The translations under genes were made by a program, and so were the position numbers. Shown here piece by piece: positions 1-6,683 of a stretch of 6,769 bases of DNA. The notes under the pieces were generated by a model. The model saw only the letters and a program-made list of their open reading frames with translations. It was not told the origin of the DNA and searched no databases. How positions within the stretch are numbered: position 1 is the first letter of the stretch; every line of letters starts with the position of its first letter. Source of the DNA: CAYGZC01 sp964354225 (GTDB lineage Bacteria > Bacteroidota > Ignavibacteria > UBA10030 > SZUA-254); assembly GCA_964354225.1 (NCBI GenBank), contig CAYGZC010000276.1:1-6769 (forward strand). The letters are read 5' to 3'.

Positions 1-936
1 AAGTTTAGCTCTTCGGAACGAATCAAGCTTTAACTTAACTTCCTCTGTAATCGGATCATGCTTTCTGACGATACGCTCGTTTTCTTGTACGTATCCAATT
101 GTGCGTGCAACATTATCTACTCCAATCTGCCTTGCTTGTTCGGAAGCATATTCATCAAAGATAATGTTTGGCTGTAGTACAGCTTTGCCAGTTTTGTGGG
201 CAATCGATGAAAGATTGTCCTCACCGTACATCGTGCTGATGCGCGTTGCGAGAAGATTGGCAGCTTCCTCTTCGTCATAAATCTTATCGGATGGAATAAT
301 TTCTTCAACCGTACTGCGGCGTATCGCAATATGGGCATGAAGTTGTCTTGTCTTCGGACGATTAATTACGCCGACTTGAAGAATTTCACCAACAAGGTTT
401 ACCAGTGATACTTCTAAATTTTGTAAATAACCGATTGTTTCTTTCTTAGAAATATCCTTTAACTGTTGAAGATGTTTCCATTCCGCATCGGAAAGTGAGA
501 AAGGCATGGTACGCAGAATCTGAACATATCTGATCGAATCTTCGGCTTGATGCAATTTGATCCAGTATGCCTTTGAATTTACTGCATCTCGAAACAATTT
601 GAGAATTGATTTGATGCTATCGATATCTGCTTTTTGTATTTCATTATACCGCCTGAAGACAGGATCGACTGAACGAATGGCTTCTTGCCGCTCCTTCTCA
701 TACTGGCGGAGATCCTTATAGACGGGAAAAGCAAACGGTGCAATCAAATCTTTATCGAACCATACCGAACCGATGTTGTAGTTATACTCCATCAATTCGG
801 GATGTGGAAATAGCAAAACTGCCAAAACAAGTAAGACAACACCAATGATAATTTTTACAGCTACACTCTCACGTAATTTTTCACCTGTGAGGAAATCTGC
901 AAGCCGATCTTTGATATTTTCAGGTGGAAATTCCAT
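1..936 (-). CDS. 7TM-HD (PgpH/YqfF-like) family protein, N-terminal part, cut by window edge
   Basis: On the minus strand an open frame runs from ATG at 936 to base 1 with no stop, giving 312 codons of an unfinished protein. An in-frame TAA lies two codons upstream of the ATG, so the start is firm, although no clear Shine-Dalgarno is seen. Residues 1-26 are charged and probably cytoplasmic, and residues 27-44 form one strong membrane segment. The rest is a soluble, presumably extracytoplasmic region. It resembles the 7TMR-HDED extracellular domain: an early IGSVWFDKDLIAPF stretch near residues 55-68 and a late block with NIIFDEYASEQARQ, then ENERIVRKHDPIT near residues 285-297. In this family, seven membrane helices and a cytoplasmic HD phosphohydrolase domain follow, and characterised members (Listeria PgpH) hydrolyse cyclic di-AMP. 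Those parts lie outside the window, so catalytic activity is inferred from family resemblance only. Confidence 0.85.
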   Translation of the reverse strand, partial: MEFPPENIKDRLADFLTGEKLRESVAVKIIIGVVLLVLAVLLFPHPELMEYNYNIGSVWFDKDLIAPFAFPVYKDLRQYEKERQEAIRSVDPVFRRYNEIQKADIDSIKSILKLFRDAVNSKAYWIKLHQAEDSIRYVQILRTMPFSLSDAEWKHLQQLKDISKKETIGYLQNLEVSLVNLVGEILQVGVINRPKTRQLHAHIAIRRSTVEEIIPSDKIYDEEEAANLLATRISTMYGEDNLSSIAHKTGKAVLQPNIIFDEYASEQARQIGVDNVARTIGYVQENERIVRKHDPITEEVKLKLDSFRRAKL

Positions 937-1180
937 AAGTTCTTATAAATATCCGAAGAAAGTGAGTGAGAAGCAAGAGGGATGCAACGGAGAGACAAGA
1001 AATCTTTGATGGTACTAATTTGCTGATACATGAATTTAAGAAAAAGAAACGCAAGGGAGATGAGATGTAAGGGTGCAACGCTGATTATAAATTTTCAATT
1101 TTTGCATTTTGACTTGTGAATTGATAGGCGTATATTTACAAAACATAAACCATATTCTACGCATTTAATAAAGATTTATC
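937..1180. other. Divergent intergenic region
   Basis: This 244-bp gap separates the minus-strand 7TM-HD gene from the plus-strand transporter, so it should hold promoters for both. The plus-strand promoter is visible at 1109-1136. The left half (about 955-1076) is strikingly purine-rich on the plus strand, so the leader of the minus-strand gene would be pyrimidine-rich. The heptamer TGCAACG occurs twice (983-989 and 1074-1080), but its context is not otherwise conserved. I could not identify a convincing promoter for the minus-strand gene, and I see no RNA gene or terminator. Confidence 0.6.
1109..1136 (+). promoter_or_regulatory. Candidate promoter of the POT-type transporter gene
   Basis: TTGACT (1109-1114) is followed after 16 bp by TATATT (1131-1136), a good sigma-70-like pair. 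The same stretch also fits the Bacteroidota arrangement: TTTG at 1108-1111, a 19-bp spacer, then TATATTTA at 1131-1138 (consensus TAnnTTTG, last base different). Either reading puts transcription start near 1143, leaving a short leader of about 40 nt before the ATG at 1181. There is no experimental support, and AT-rich intergenic DNA produces such matches by chance. Confidence 0.45.
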
Positions 1181-2659
1181 ATGGAAGAAAAAACATCCCA
1201 AGGTTTATTTCGCTCATTCCCAAGAGTATTCTGGGTGTCAAACGTAATGGAGTTATTCGAGCGAGCTGCATATTACGGCTTGAATTCCGTTCTTGCAATT
1301 TACCTTACTAATTCAGTTCAAGAAGGTGGATTAGGATTTTCAGAACAATCGGTCGGCTTCCTCCAAAGTTTAATCTATGCTTGCACTTACGTTATCCCAA
1401 TTTTAGGCGGTGCCCTTGCGGATAGATACGGATACAGAAGAATGTTGATGGTAGCATTTTCGTTCCTTGCAGCCGGTTACTTCATCAGCGGATATATGAG
1501 TATGTACGGTGCTGTCTTCGCAAGTTTACTTATCATGGCAACAGGCGCCGGCCTGTTTAAACCAATTATAAGTGGGACTATCGCACGAACAACCAATGAA
1601 GGAAATTCCGGCTTCGGATTTGGAATTTATTATTGGATGATAAACCTTGGCGCATTTCTTGCACCTCTGGTTGTAAGTTATATAAAAGGTTTCTCGTGGA
1701 GCTACGTTTTCATCGCATCATCACTGTATACTGCGCTGATGTTAATACCGACTGTATTTCTTTATAAAGATCCGCCAAAACCGCAGAACTCCAAAACATT
1801 AAAGGAAGTTCTCGGTGGTATGGCAATGGTCTTGGGAGATGCACGTTTCATGTTAATGATCTTTGTTTATTCAGGTTTTTGGATTATGTACTTCCAGACC
1901 TTCGGTTCGGTGCTTTGGTTTCTCAGAGACTTTCTTGATGCGACACCTGTTGATCGTGTATTTGCAGCAATCGGAATTCCACTGAAATTTGATGTTGAGC
2001 ATGTCACTGTAATTAACGCGGGAACAATTATCCTTCTTCAAGTTTTCGTCAGTCGGATTGTGAAAAATATGAAACCGATACTCACCATGGTTGGCGGCTT
2101 TATCATCGGTATACTCGGTTTCATCTGCCTTGCTTTCGCATCCAACATCTGGATATTCATCATCGGCATGGTAGTTTTTTCAATTGGTGAGATGACGGCA
2201 CATCCGAAATATTTCAGCTACGTGGGACTTGTTGCTCCGGCAGATAAGAAAGCAGTTTACATGGGATACGCTTTTCTTTATGGGGTTGTTGGAAGTTTGG
2301 TTGGCTCAAACTTAGGCGGCGTAATGTACGAAGCAATGTTGAAACCGCTCGCGGGTCAAATAGGTGTTGAATCAACAGTTCAAACTTTCTGGCTGATATT
2401 TGCTGGACTCGGCACAGTTACTATGCTGGGACTTGTACTCTATAATCGTTTCTTCGCACTTGATACACCACAGGCAAATAATATTTCTCGACAGTTGATG
2501 CGTGCGATTTATTCCCTTCTCATTCTTTTAGGTGGATGGTTTTTTTATGATTCCGTTACCGCTGAAACCGTAGCTTATAAAACGATGGTGCAAGCGCTGA
2601 TCATGTTGATTATCGGTAGTGGTGGAATATTAATTAGTCTAAGGCATAAAATGAGTTAA
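1181..2659 (+). CDS. POT/PTR2-type proton-coupled transporter (MFS), probable peptide transporter
   Basis: This 492-residue integral membrane protein is complete. An in-frame TAA four codons upstream of the ATG and the next Met only at residue 23 fix the start; no strong Shine-Dalgarno is present. The POT signature ExxERxxYY is seen as E24-L-F-E27-R28-A-A-Y31-Y32 in helix 1, with Ala where F is usual after ER. A DRYGYRR loop around D81 matches MFS motif A. GAGLFKP puts K127, and YYWMINLG puts N155, where studied bacterial POTs have functionally important Lys and Asn residues. GEMTAHP around E337 matches the family's helix-10 'GE...P' motif. Family members in the inner membrane import di- and tripeptides with protons, but the substrate here is unproven. 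The helix 6-7 linker is short (about 195-222), so the extra HA/HB helices of many bacterial POTs are missing. Two additional hydrophobic segments lie instead at the C-terminus (about 439-457 and 469-487). The following reductase remnant begins 3 bp after the stop, suggesting a former operon. Confidence 0.9.
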   Translation: MEEKTSQGLFRSFPRVFWVSNVMELFERAAYYGLNSVLAIYLTNSVQEGGLGFSEQSVGFLQSLIYACTYVIPILGGALADRYGYRRMLMVAFSFLAAGYFISGYMSMYGAVFASLLIMATGAGLFKPIISGTIARTTNEGNSGFGFGIYYWMINLGAFLAPLVVSYIKGFSWSYVFIASSLYTALMLIPTVFLYKDPPKPQNSKTLKEVLGGMAMVLGDARFMLMIFVYSGFWIMYFQTFGSVLWFLRDFLDATPVDRVFAAIGIPLKFDVEHVTVINAGTIILLQVFVSRIVKNMKPILTMVGGFIIGILGFICLAFASNIWIFIIGMVVFSIGEMTAHPKYFSYVGLVAPADKKAVYMGYAFLYGVVGSLVGSNLGGVMYEAMLKPLAGQIGVESTVQTFWLIFAGLGTVTMLGLVLYNRFFALDTPQANNISRQLMRAIYSLLILLGGWFFYDSVTAETVAYKTMVQALIMLIIGSGGILISLRHKMS

Positions 2660-2662
2660 TTT

Positions 2663-2842
2663 ATGAATTATATCAATCTCGGCATATCCGGGCTTAAAGT
2701 TTCACGCATCTGCCTCGGTACAATGACGTACGGCTCACCTGAATGGCGTTCTTGGGTATTAGACGAACAAGCAAGCAGACCGTTCATCAAACATGCGCTT
2801 GAGCTTGGAATAAATTTACCCTACGCTACGTTCGCGGATTGA
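2663..2842 (+). pseudogene. Aldo/keto reductase, N-terminal remnant
   Basis: ATG at 2663 opens a 59-codon frame ending in TGA at 2840-2842. The first ~51 residues read like the start of an aldo/keto reductase: MNYINLGISGLKVSR, then CLGTMTYGSPEW, then a helix ending in ALELGIN. Full-length members continue with FFDTADxY, which carries the catalytic Asp and Tyr, and then about 250 more residues. Here the text changes after GIN (base 2815) to LPYATFAD and stops. The Asp, Tyr, Lys and His of the catalytic tetrad are all absent, so no enzyme can be made. The start lies 3 bp after the transporter stop, indicating former co-transcription and perhaps translational coupling. The break coincides with an 8-bp direct repeat, described separately. 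A functional 59-residue peptide is possible but unlikely. Confidence 0.8.
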
Positions 2843-2884
2843 CAAATGTCTTTAGCCGGGACAATTAAAACATAACATTTACCC
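2814..2884. repeat. 8-bp direct repeat flanking a 55-bp segment (possible insertion scar)
   Basis: ATTTACCC occurs at 2814-2821 and again at 2877-2884, enclosing 55 bp. The first copy sits exactly where aldo/keto reductase homology ends. The enclosed segment contains a small inverted repeat GACA-AA-TGTC (2841-2850) and the GC-richer CCGGGAC (2856-2862), but its ends do not form obvious terminal inverted repeats. An 8-bp duplication would suit a target-site duplication, and 63 bp equals 21 codons. After the second copy the original frame reads LFDYDNSS, faintly like the expected FFDTADxYS, before a TAA at 2912-2914. Chance occurrence of an 8-mer is possible. Confidence 0.35.
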
Positions 2885-2931
2885 CTTTTCGATTACGACA
2901 ATTCATCAAATTAAAAGATCTAACAAACAAA

Positions 2932-2960
2932 TTGATTTTAATTTTGTTTTACATTACTTT
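2932..2960 (+). promoter_or_regulatory. Candidate promoter of the hybrid histidine kinase gene
   Basis: TTGATT (2932-2937) lies 17 bp before TACTTT (2955-2960). In the Bacteroidota reading, ATTG at 2931-2934, a 19-bp spacer and TTACTTTG at 2954-2961 match TTTG-N19-TAnnTTTG with two differences. Transcription would start near 2967, about 70 nt before the kinase ATG. The match is only moderate and the region is very AT-rich. Confidence 0.3.
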
Positions 2961-2964
2961 GTAA

Positions 2965-3000
2965 GTCAATATAACCCGAAGAAGAAAACAGGGTTATGAC
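2965..3000. promoter_or_regulatory. Inverted repeat in the kinase leader (operator or mRNA hairpin)
   Basis: ATAACCC (2971-2977) and GGGTTAT (2991-2997) are perfect inverted copies separated by a 13-nt purine-rich loop. Pairing extends through GTC (2965-2967) with GAC (2998-3000) if the three bases AAT are bulged out. The element begins right at the predicted transcription start. It could be a repressor or activator site, or a hairpin at the 5' end of the mRNA. There is no T-tract behind it, so it is not a typical terminator. Confidence 0.45.
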
Positions 3001-3026
3001 ATTAATAAAGCGATTTATTTGATAAT

Positions 3027-3030
3027 GGAG
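3027..3030 (+). promoter_or_regulatory. Ribosome binding site of the hybrid kinase
   Basis: GGAG lies 8 nt before the ATG at 3039 and supports that start. It contrasts with the transporter and the 7TM-HD genes, which show no clear Shine-Dalgarno. Confidence 0.7.
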
Positions 3031-3038
3031 AACAACTC

Positions 3039-6000
3039 ATGAATGATACCTCTAAACGTAAGCATACTGAAGAAACCTTAAGTAATCCAGAATTATTTTT
3101 CAGACAAGTTATTGAAAACGCAGGCGGTGTTCCCTTTCAACTTATCTTTGGTCGCTCCTTGGGAACGGGTTATTATAAATACATTGGAACCGGAATAAAA
3201 GATCTCTTAGGCGTTTCACCTAATGAATTCACGGAAAAACTTTTTGGTAGTCTGGTGGAAGAAGTCAATCCCCTTTTACATGAAATACCTATCGATCCCG
3301 GCGAGTGCCGTCGCAAAATGGTAAAAGGAGATATCCCTCACTACAAAGCTGATATACTAATTCGAACAACAAAGGGTGAGCTGAAATGGATCAATGACAG
3401 CTCGCTTCCAATCCGCGATGAAAAGACGGATAAAATAATCGGTGCTCAAGGTATTTTAATAGACATCGATGAGCGAATAAGAATTGATAAAGAAAAAGAA
3501 CAAAATATTTCTTTATTGAGAGCAACTTTGGAATCTACGGCTGATGGTATTCTTGTAGTCGATAGTTCAGGGAAAATATCGGATTTCAACAATCAGTTCG
3601 CACAAATGTGGCGTATACCTAATGTCATCTTAGCCACATACGACGATAAACAAGCGATTGATTTCGTCTTAGATCAATTAAAAGACCCTAAAGGTTTTAC
3701 TTCAAAGGTTGAGGAGTTATATGCTAATCCTGAGAACGAAAGTTATGACACGCTCGAATTCAAAGACGGGAGATATTTCGAGCGTTTCTCACATCCACAA
3801 AAGATTGCTGGAAAACCTGTGGGCAGAGTGTGGAGTTTCCGCGATATCACCGAGCGTAAGCGAGCAGAAGAAGCGTTGCAAATGAAAGAGTACATGTTGT
3901 CCCAAGCCCAGCACATTGCGCAGATCGGTAGTTGGGATGCCAACCTCATAACCGGCAAGGTCATATGGTCCGATGAAATGTATCGCATCTATGATGTGCC
4001 AGACACTTTTCAACCAACAGCAGAATCCATTACCGGTCTCTTACATCCAGATGACCGGGAAAGATTTATGCGATGGATTGGCGCAACCATCCTCGGGCAG
4101 AAGCAAGGGCCAATAGAATATCACATCTTGGTGCGCAACGGTACAGTGCGTTTTCTGCGCGGCGATGGCCATCCGATTTTTGATGACGCCGGCAAACCCA
4201 TGCGGGCAATTGGCACGGCGCAAGACATAACCGAGCGCAAACGGATTGAAGAAGCATTACGTGTATCGGAAGAACGGTATCGCTCGTTGTTCGATAAAAT
4301 GATGGATGGGGTATATCGCAGTACACACGATGGCAGGTTCGTTGATGTCAATGATGCGATGGTGAAGATGTTTGGGTTTTCAAGCAAAGAAGAAATGCTG
4401 AATGTTGACATCAAAAAAGAGCTTTACTTTGCCCCCTCAGAAAGAGATAGTCTCTTCTTAGATACTGGACAAGAAAAAATTGAGGTCTTCCGGATGCGTC
4501 GGAAAGATGGATCTGAGATTTGGGTCGAAGATCACGGACGATATGTACATGACGAACAAGGAAATGTGATATTCCATGAAGGTATATTGCGCAATGTAAC
4601 AGAGCGACTGCGAACTGAAGTACTTCAAAATGCCATCTATCAAATTTCTCAAGGAGCAGAGAAAGCTTTTACCTTGGATGATCTTTTCAAATCTGTTCAT
4701 ACGATTATTTGCACCGTCATGCCTGCAAATAATTTCTATATCTCATTGTATGACAAAGAAAAAGACCTTATTAGCTTTCCATATTTTGTGGATGAGGTTG
4801 ATATATCTCCTCCACCGGTTAACCCTGGAAAAGGGTTGACGGCGTATGTCCTCCGTACCGGTAAACCTTTGCTTTGCGACGAAGCCACTGATATGAAATT
4901 ACGACAACAGGGAGAAGTCGAACTTGTTGGAGCCCCCTCATCGATTTGGCTCGGAGTACCGCTGATCGTTAGTAATAAATCAATAGGAGTTATGGTTGTA
5001 CAACATTATTCGGATCCCCAAGCATATAATGAACAAGATTTACACATGCTTGAATATGTTTCTTCGCAAGTAGCTAGAGCTATTGAACAAAAACGTGCTG
5101 AAGAGAAACTTCGGCAGAGCGAGGAACAGTTCCGCTTAATTTCAGAAAACGTTGCGGATTTGATTGCAGTACTCGATCTTAATGGAAAAAGGTTGTACAC
5201 AAGCCCGTCGTACAAGGATATTCTCGGAGATCCACAATCTCTACGCGGCACCGATTCATTTCAAGAAATTCATCCCGAAGACCGTGACCGGATAAAACAA
5301 ATTTTTCAAGAAACAGTTAAGACTGGAGTTGGAAAACGTGCAGAATACCGTTTCCTACTAAAAAACGGTGCTATCCGACAGATAGAATCGCAGGGAAGCG
5401 TTATTAAAGATAAAGATGGAAAGATATCTCAAATTATAGTTGTTTCTCGTGATGTTACCGAGAAGAAAATACTTGAACTACAATTCTTACGTTCACAACG
5501 TATGGAAAGCATCGGCACGCTTGCAGGAGGGATTGCGCACGATCTCAATAATGTGTTAGCACCCATCGTGATGGCAATCGATATCCTCCGAAAGAAAAAT
5601 CCTGATAAAACAAGTCAACAGATACTGGATTCACTCGAATCCAGTGCCCAGCGTGGGGCAGATATTGTTAAACAAGTCCTGGCATTCGCTCGCGGTATCG
5701 AAGGCGATCGCCTTCTTTTACAACCGAAACACATAATTTCTGAAATTGTCAAGATAATCAAAGAAACCTTTCCAAGATCGATTGATATACGGACGGAAGT
5801 TCCAAAAATTTTATGGACGATATCTGCCGATCCAACTCAAATGCATCAGGTATTATTAAACGTATGTGTCAATGCACGTGATGCCATGCCTGACGGTGGA
5901 AAGTTGACCATTACAGCCGAAAATATTTTTATTGATGAAAATTATTCTAAAATGCACAGTGAAGCAAAAGCTGGACCCTTCGCTATGATAACAATTTCCG

Positions 6001-6614
6001 ACACCGGAATGGGTATTCCTTCTAAGATACTTGATAAAATATTTGAACCGTTCTTTACAACAAAAGAAATCGGAAAAGGTACCGGACTGGGATTATCAAC
6101 TGTTCACGCAATTGTGAAAAGTCATGGTGGATTTATTAATGTGTATAGTGAAGTAGCTAGGGGAACTACATTTAAAATCTATTTTCCTGCTCAAATGAAA
6201 GATCAAGCCAGTTCAGCAGAAATGATTCATCCAACCCTGCCTCAAGGAAACGGTGAACTTATTCTCATCGTTGATGATGAAGCGTCTATTCGTGATATAA
6301 CAAAATCAACTCTGGAAGTCAACGGATATAATGTTATGACCGCAAACGATGGAACAGAAGCAATATCACTTTATGCGCAAAATAGGGATATAATTAATGT
6401 TGTTATTTCAGATATTATGATGCCGATCATGGACGGTACGGTAACAATTCGTGCCTTACAAAAAATGAATCCTCATATCAAAATTATTGCTGCGAGTGGT
6501 TTGATAACAAGCGATATTAAAAATTTAGGAACTCAAGTCCAAGCATTTCTCACAAAACCATTTTCTGCGGAGAAATTGCTTATGACACTAAATAAAGTCC
6601 TTAGCTCAAAATAA
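3039..6614 (+). CDS. Cytosolic hybrid histidine kinase, PAS x4-GAF-PAS-HisKA-HATPase-REC
   Basis: This 1191-residue protein has no signal peptide or membrane helix, so it should sense intracellular signals. Approximate domain order: PAS1 20-150, PAS2 156-272, PAS3 287-400, PAS4 413-522, GAF 536-684, PAS5 697-808, HisKA 814-880, HATPase 930-1050, REC 1073-1190. Modules are joined by helical linkers such as ITERKRAEEAL and ITERKRIEEAL. The phospho-acceptor is H834 in GGIAHDLNNVL, the style of NtrB-like (HPK4) kinases. The ATP site is complete: N-box N945 (NARDAMPDGG), G1 box D988-x-G-x-G, F-box FEPFFTTK, and G2 box GKGTGLGLS from 1012. The receiver has D1079/D1080, phospho-acceptor D1125, S1153 and K1173, so it should accept phosphate. 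It has no DNA-binding or enzymatic output after REC and no response regulator beside it, so the final target is unknown. PAS and GAF domains usually bind small ligands, haem or flavin; none can be assigned here. The PAS3 segment is richer in GC than its flanks. Confidence 0.95.
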   Translation: MNDTSKRKHTEETLSNPELFFRQVIENAGGVPFQLIFGRSLGTGYYKYIGTGIKDLLGVSPNEFTEKLFGSLVEEVNPLLHEIPIDPGECRRKMVKGDIPHYKADILIRTTKGELKWINDSSLPIRDEKTDKIIGAQGILIDIDERIRIDKEKEQNISLLRATLESTADGILVVDSSGKISDFNNQFAQMWRIPNVILATYDDKQAIDFVLDQLKDPKGFTSKVEELYANPENESYDTLEFKDGRYFERFSHPQKIAGKPVGRVWSFRDITERKRAEEALQMKEYMLSQAQHIAQIGSWDANLITGKVIWSDEMYRIYDVPDTFQPTAESITGLLHPDDRERFMRWIGATILGQKQGPIEYHILVRNGTVRFLRGDGHPIFDDAGKPMRAIGTAQDITERKRIEEALRVSEERYRSLFDKMMDGVYRSTHDGRFVDVNDAMVKMFGFSSKEEMLNVDIKKELYFAPSERDSLFLDTGQEKIEVFRMRRKDGSEIWVEDHGRYVHDEQGNVIFHEGILRNVTERLRTEVLQNAIYQISQGAEKAFTLDDLFKSVHTIICTVMPANNFYISLYDKEKDLISFPYFVDEVDISPPPVNPGKGLTAYVLRTGKPLLCDEATDMKLRQQGEVELVGAPSSIWLGVPLIVSNKSIGVMVVQHYSDPQAYNEQDLHMLEYVSSQVARAIEQKRAEEKLRQSEEQFRLISENVADLIAVLDLNGKRLYTSPSYKDILGDPQSLRGTDSFQEIHPEDRDRIKQIFQETVKTGVGKRAEYRFLLKNGAIRQIESQGSVIKDKDGKISQIIVVSRDVTEKKILELQFLRSQRMESIGTLAGGIAHDLNNVLAPIVMAIDILRKKNPDKTSQQILDSLESSAQRGADIVKQVLAFARGIEGDRLLLQPKHIISEIVKIIKETFPRSIDIRTEVPKILWTISADPTQMHQVLLNVCVNARDAMPDGGKLTITAENIFIDENYSKMHSEAKAGPFAMITISDTGMGIPSKILDKIFEPFFTTKEIGKGTGLGLSTVHAIVKSHGGFINVYSEVARGTTFKIYFPAQMKDQASSAEMIHPTLPQGNGELILIVDDEASIRDITKSTLEVNGYNVMTANDGTEAISLYAQNRDIINVVISDIMMPIMDGTVTIRALQKMNPHIKIIAASGLITSDIKNLGTQVQAFLTKPFSAEKLLMTLNKVLSSK
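3846..4259 (+). repeat. Linker repeats bracketing the GC-rich PAS3 module
   Basis: Two inter-PAS linkers, 3846-3878 (ITERKRAEEAL) and 4227-4259 (ITERKRIEEAL), start 381 bp apart, exactly 127 codons. They match at 10 of 11 residues and 24 of 33 bases, with most differences at third codon positions. The interval is one complete PAS module. By hand count the block 3901-4260 is 186/360 G+C (51.7%), against 138/360 (38.3%) for 3481-3840 and 154/360 (42.8%) for 4261-4620. This fits gain or exchange of one PAS module from another gene, although similar linkers are common in PAS kinases. Confidence 0.5.
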
Positions 6615-6683
6615 AGTAAAAATCATAAAATTTTCTGACAACACTTAGCTTCAAGATAGTTATAACGATCTAGGAGAATTAAA
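6615..6683. other. Short spacer between the kinase and the DinB-family gene
   Basis: This 69-bp AT-rich gap shows no GC-rich terminator hairpin and no convincing promoter. It contains a perfect 8-bp palindrome, GTTATAAC (6659-6666). Read-through from the kinase into the next gene is therefore plausible. Confidence 0.5.

Larger units (their letters stand above)
2843..3038. other. Intergenic region between reductase remnant and hybrid kinase
   Basis: These 196 bp carry the downstream half of the possible insertion scar, a candidate promoter, a leader inverted repeat and the kinase ribosome binding site. No intact reading frame of note and no GC-rich hairpin with a T-tract is present, so I do not see where transcription from the transporter gene ends. 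Confidence 0.6.

Noticed and set aside
117..338. A 73-codon minus-strand frame within the 7TM-HD gene
   Set aside because: It lies in a different frame of the well-supported 1-936 gene and has a low-information, basic composition. It is a shadow frame.
983..1080. TGCAACG repeated at 983-989 and 1074-1080
   Set aside because: Seven bases repeated twice in a purine-rich region is weak. The flanks do not match and no symmetry suggests a binding site.
1030..1119. A 29-codon plus-strand frame (MNLRKRNARE...) in the divergent intergenic region
   Set aside because: It has no ribosome binding site and no recognisable homology, and it overlaps the -35 box of the transporter promoter. Such a short frame is expected by chance.
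4041..4414. Several overlapping minus-strand frames (up to 97 codons) opposite PAS3 and PAS4
   Set aside because: They oppose strongly conserved PAS coding sequence, show no family resemblance, and arise because the GC-richer segment has fewer antisense stops.
4630..4839. A 69-codon plus-strand frame inside the GAF region
   Set aside because: It is an out-of-frame shadow of the kinase with no ribosome binding site, and the kinase frame continues uninterrupted.
6620..6635. AT-rich near-palindrome AAAAT...ATTTT after the kinase as a terminator
   Set aside because: The stem has no G+C pairs and a negligible predicted stability, and no T-tract follows it.
6635..6666. CTGACA (6635-6640) and TATAAC (6661-6666) as a promoter for the DinB-family gene
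   Set aside because: The 20-bp spacing is too long, and transcription would start at or inside the ribosome binding site at 6672-6676.
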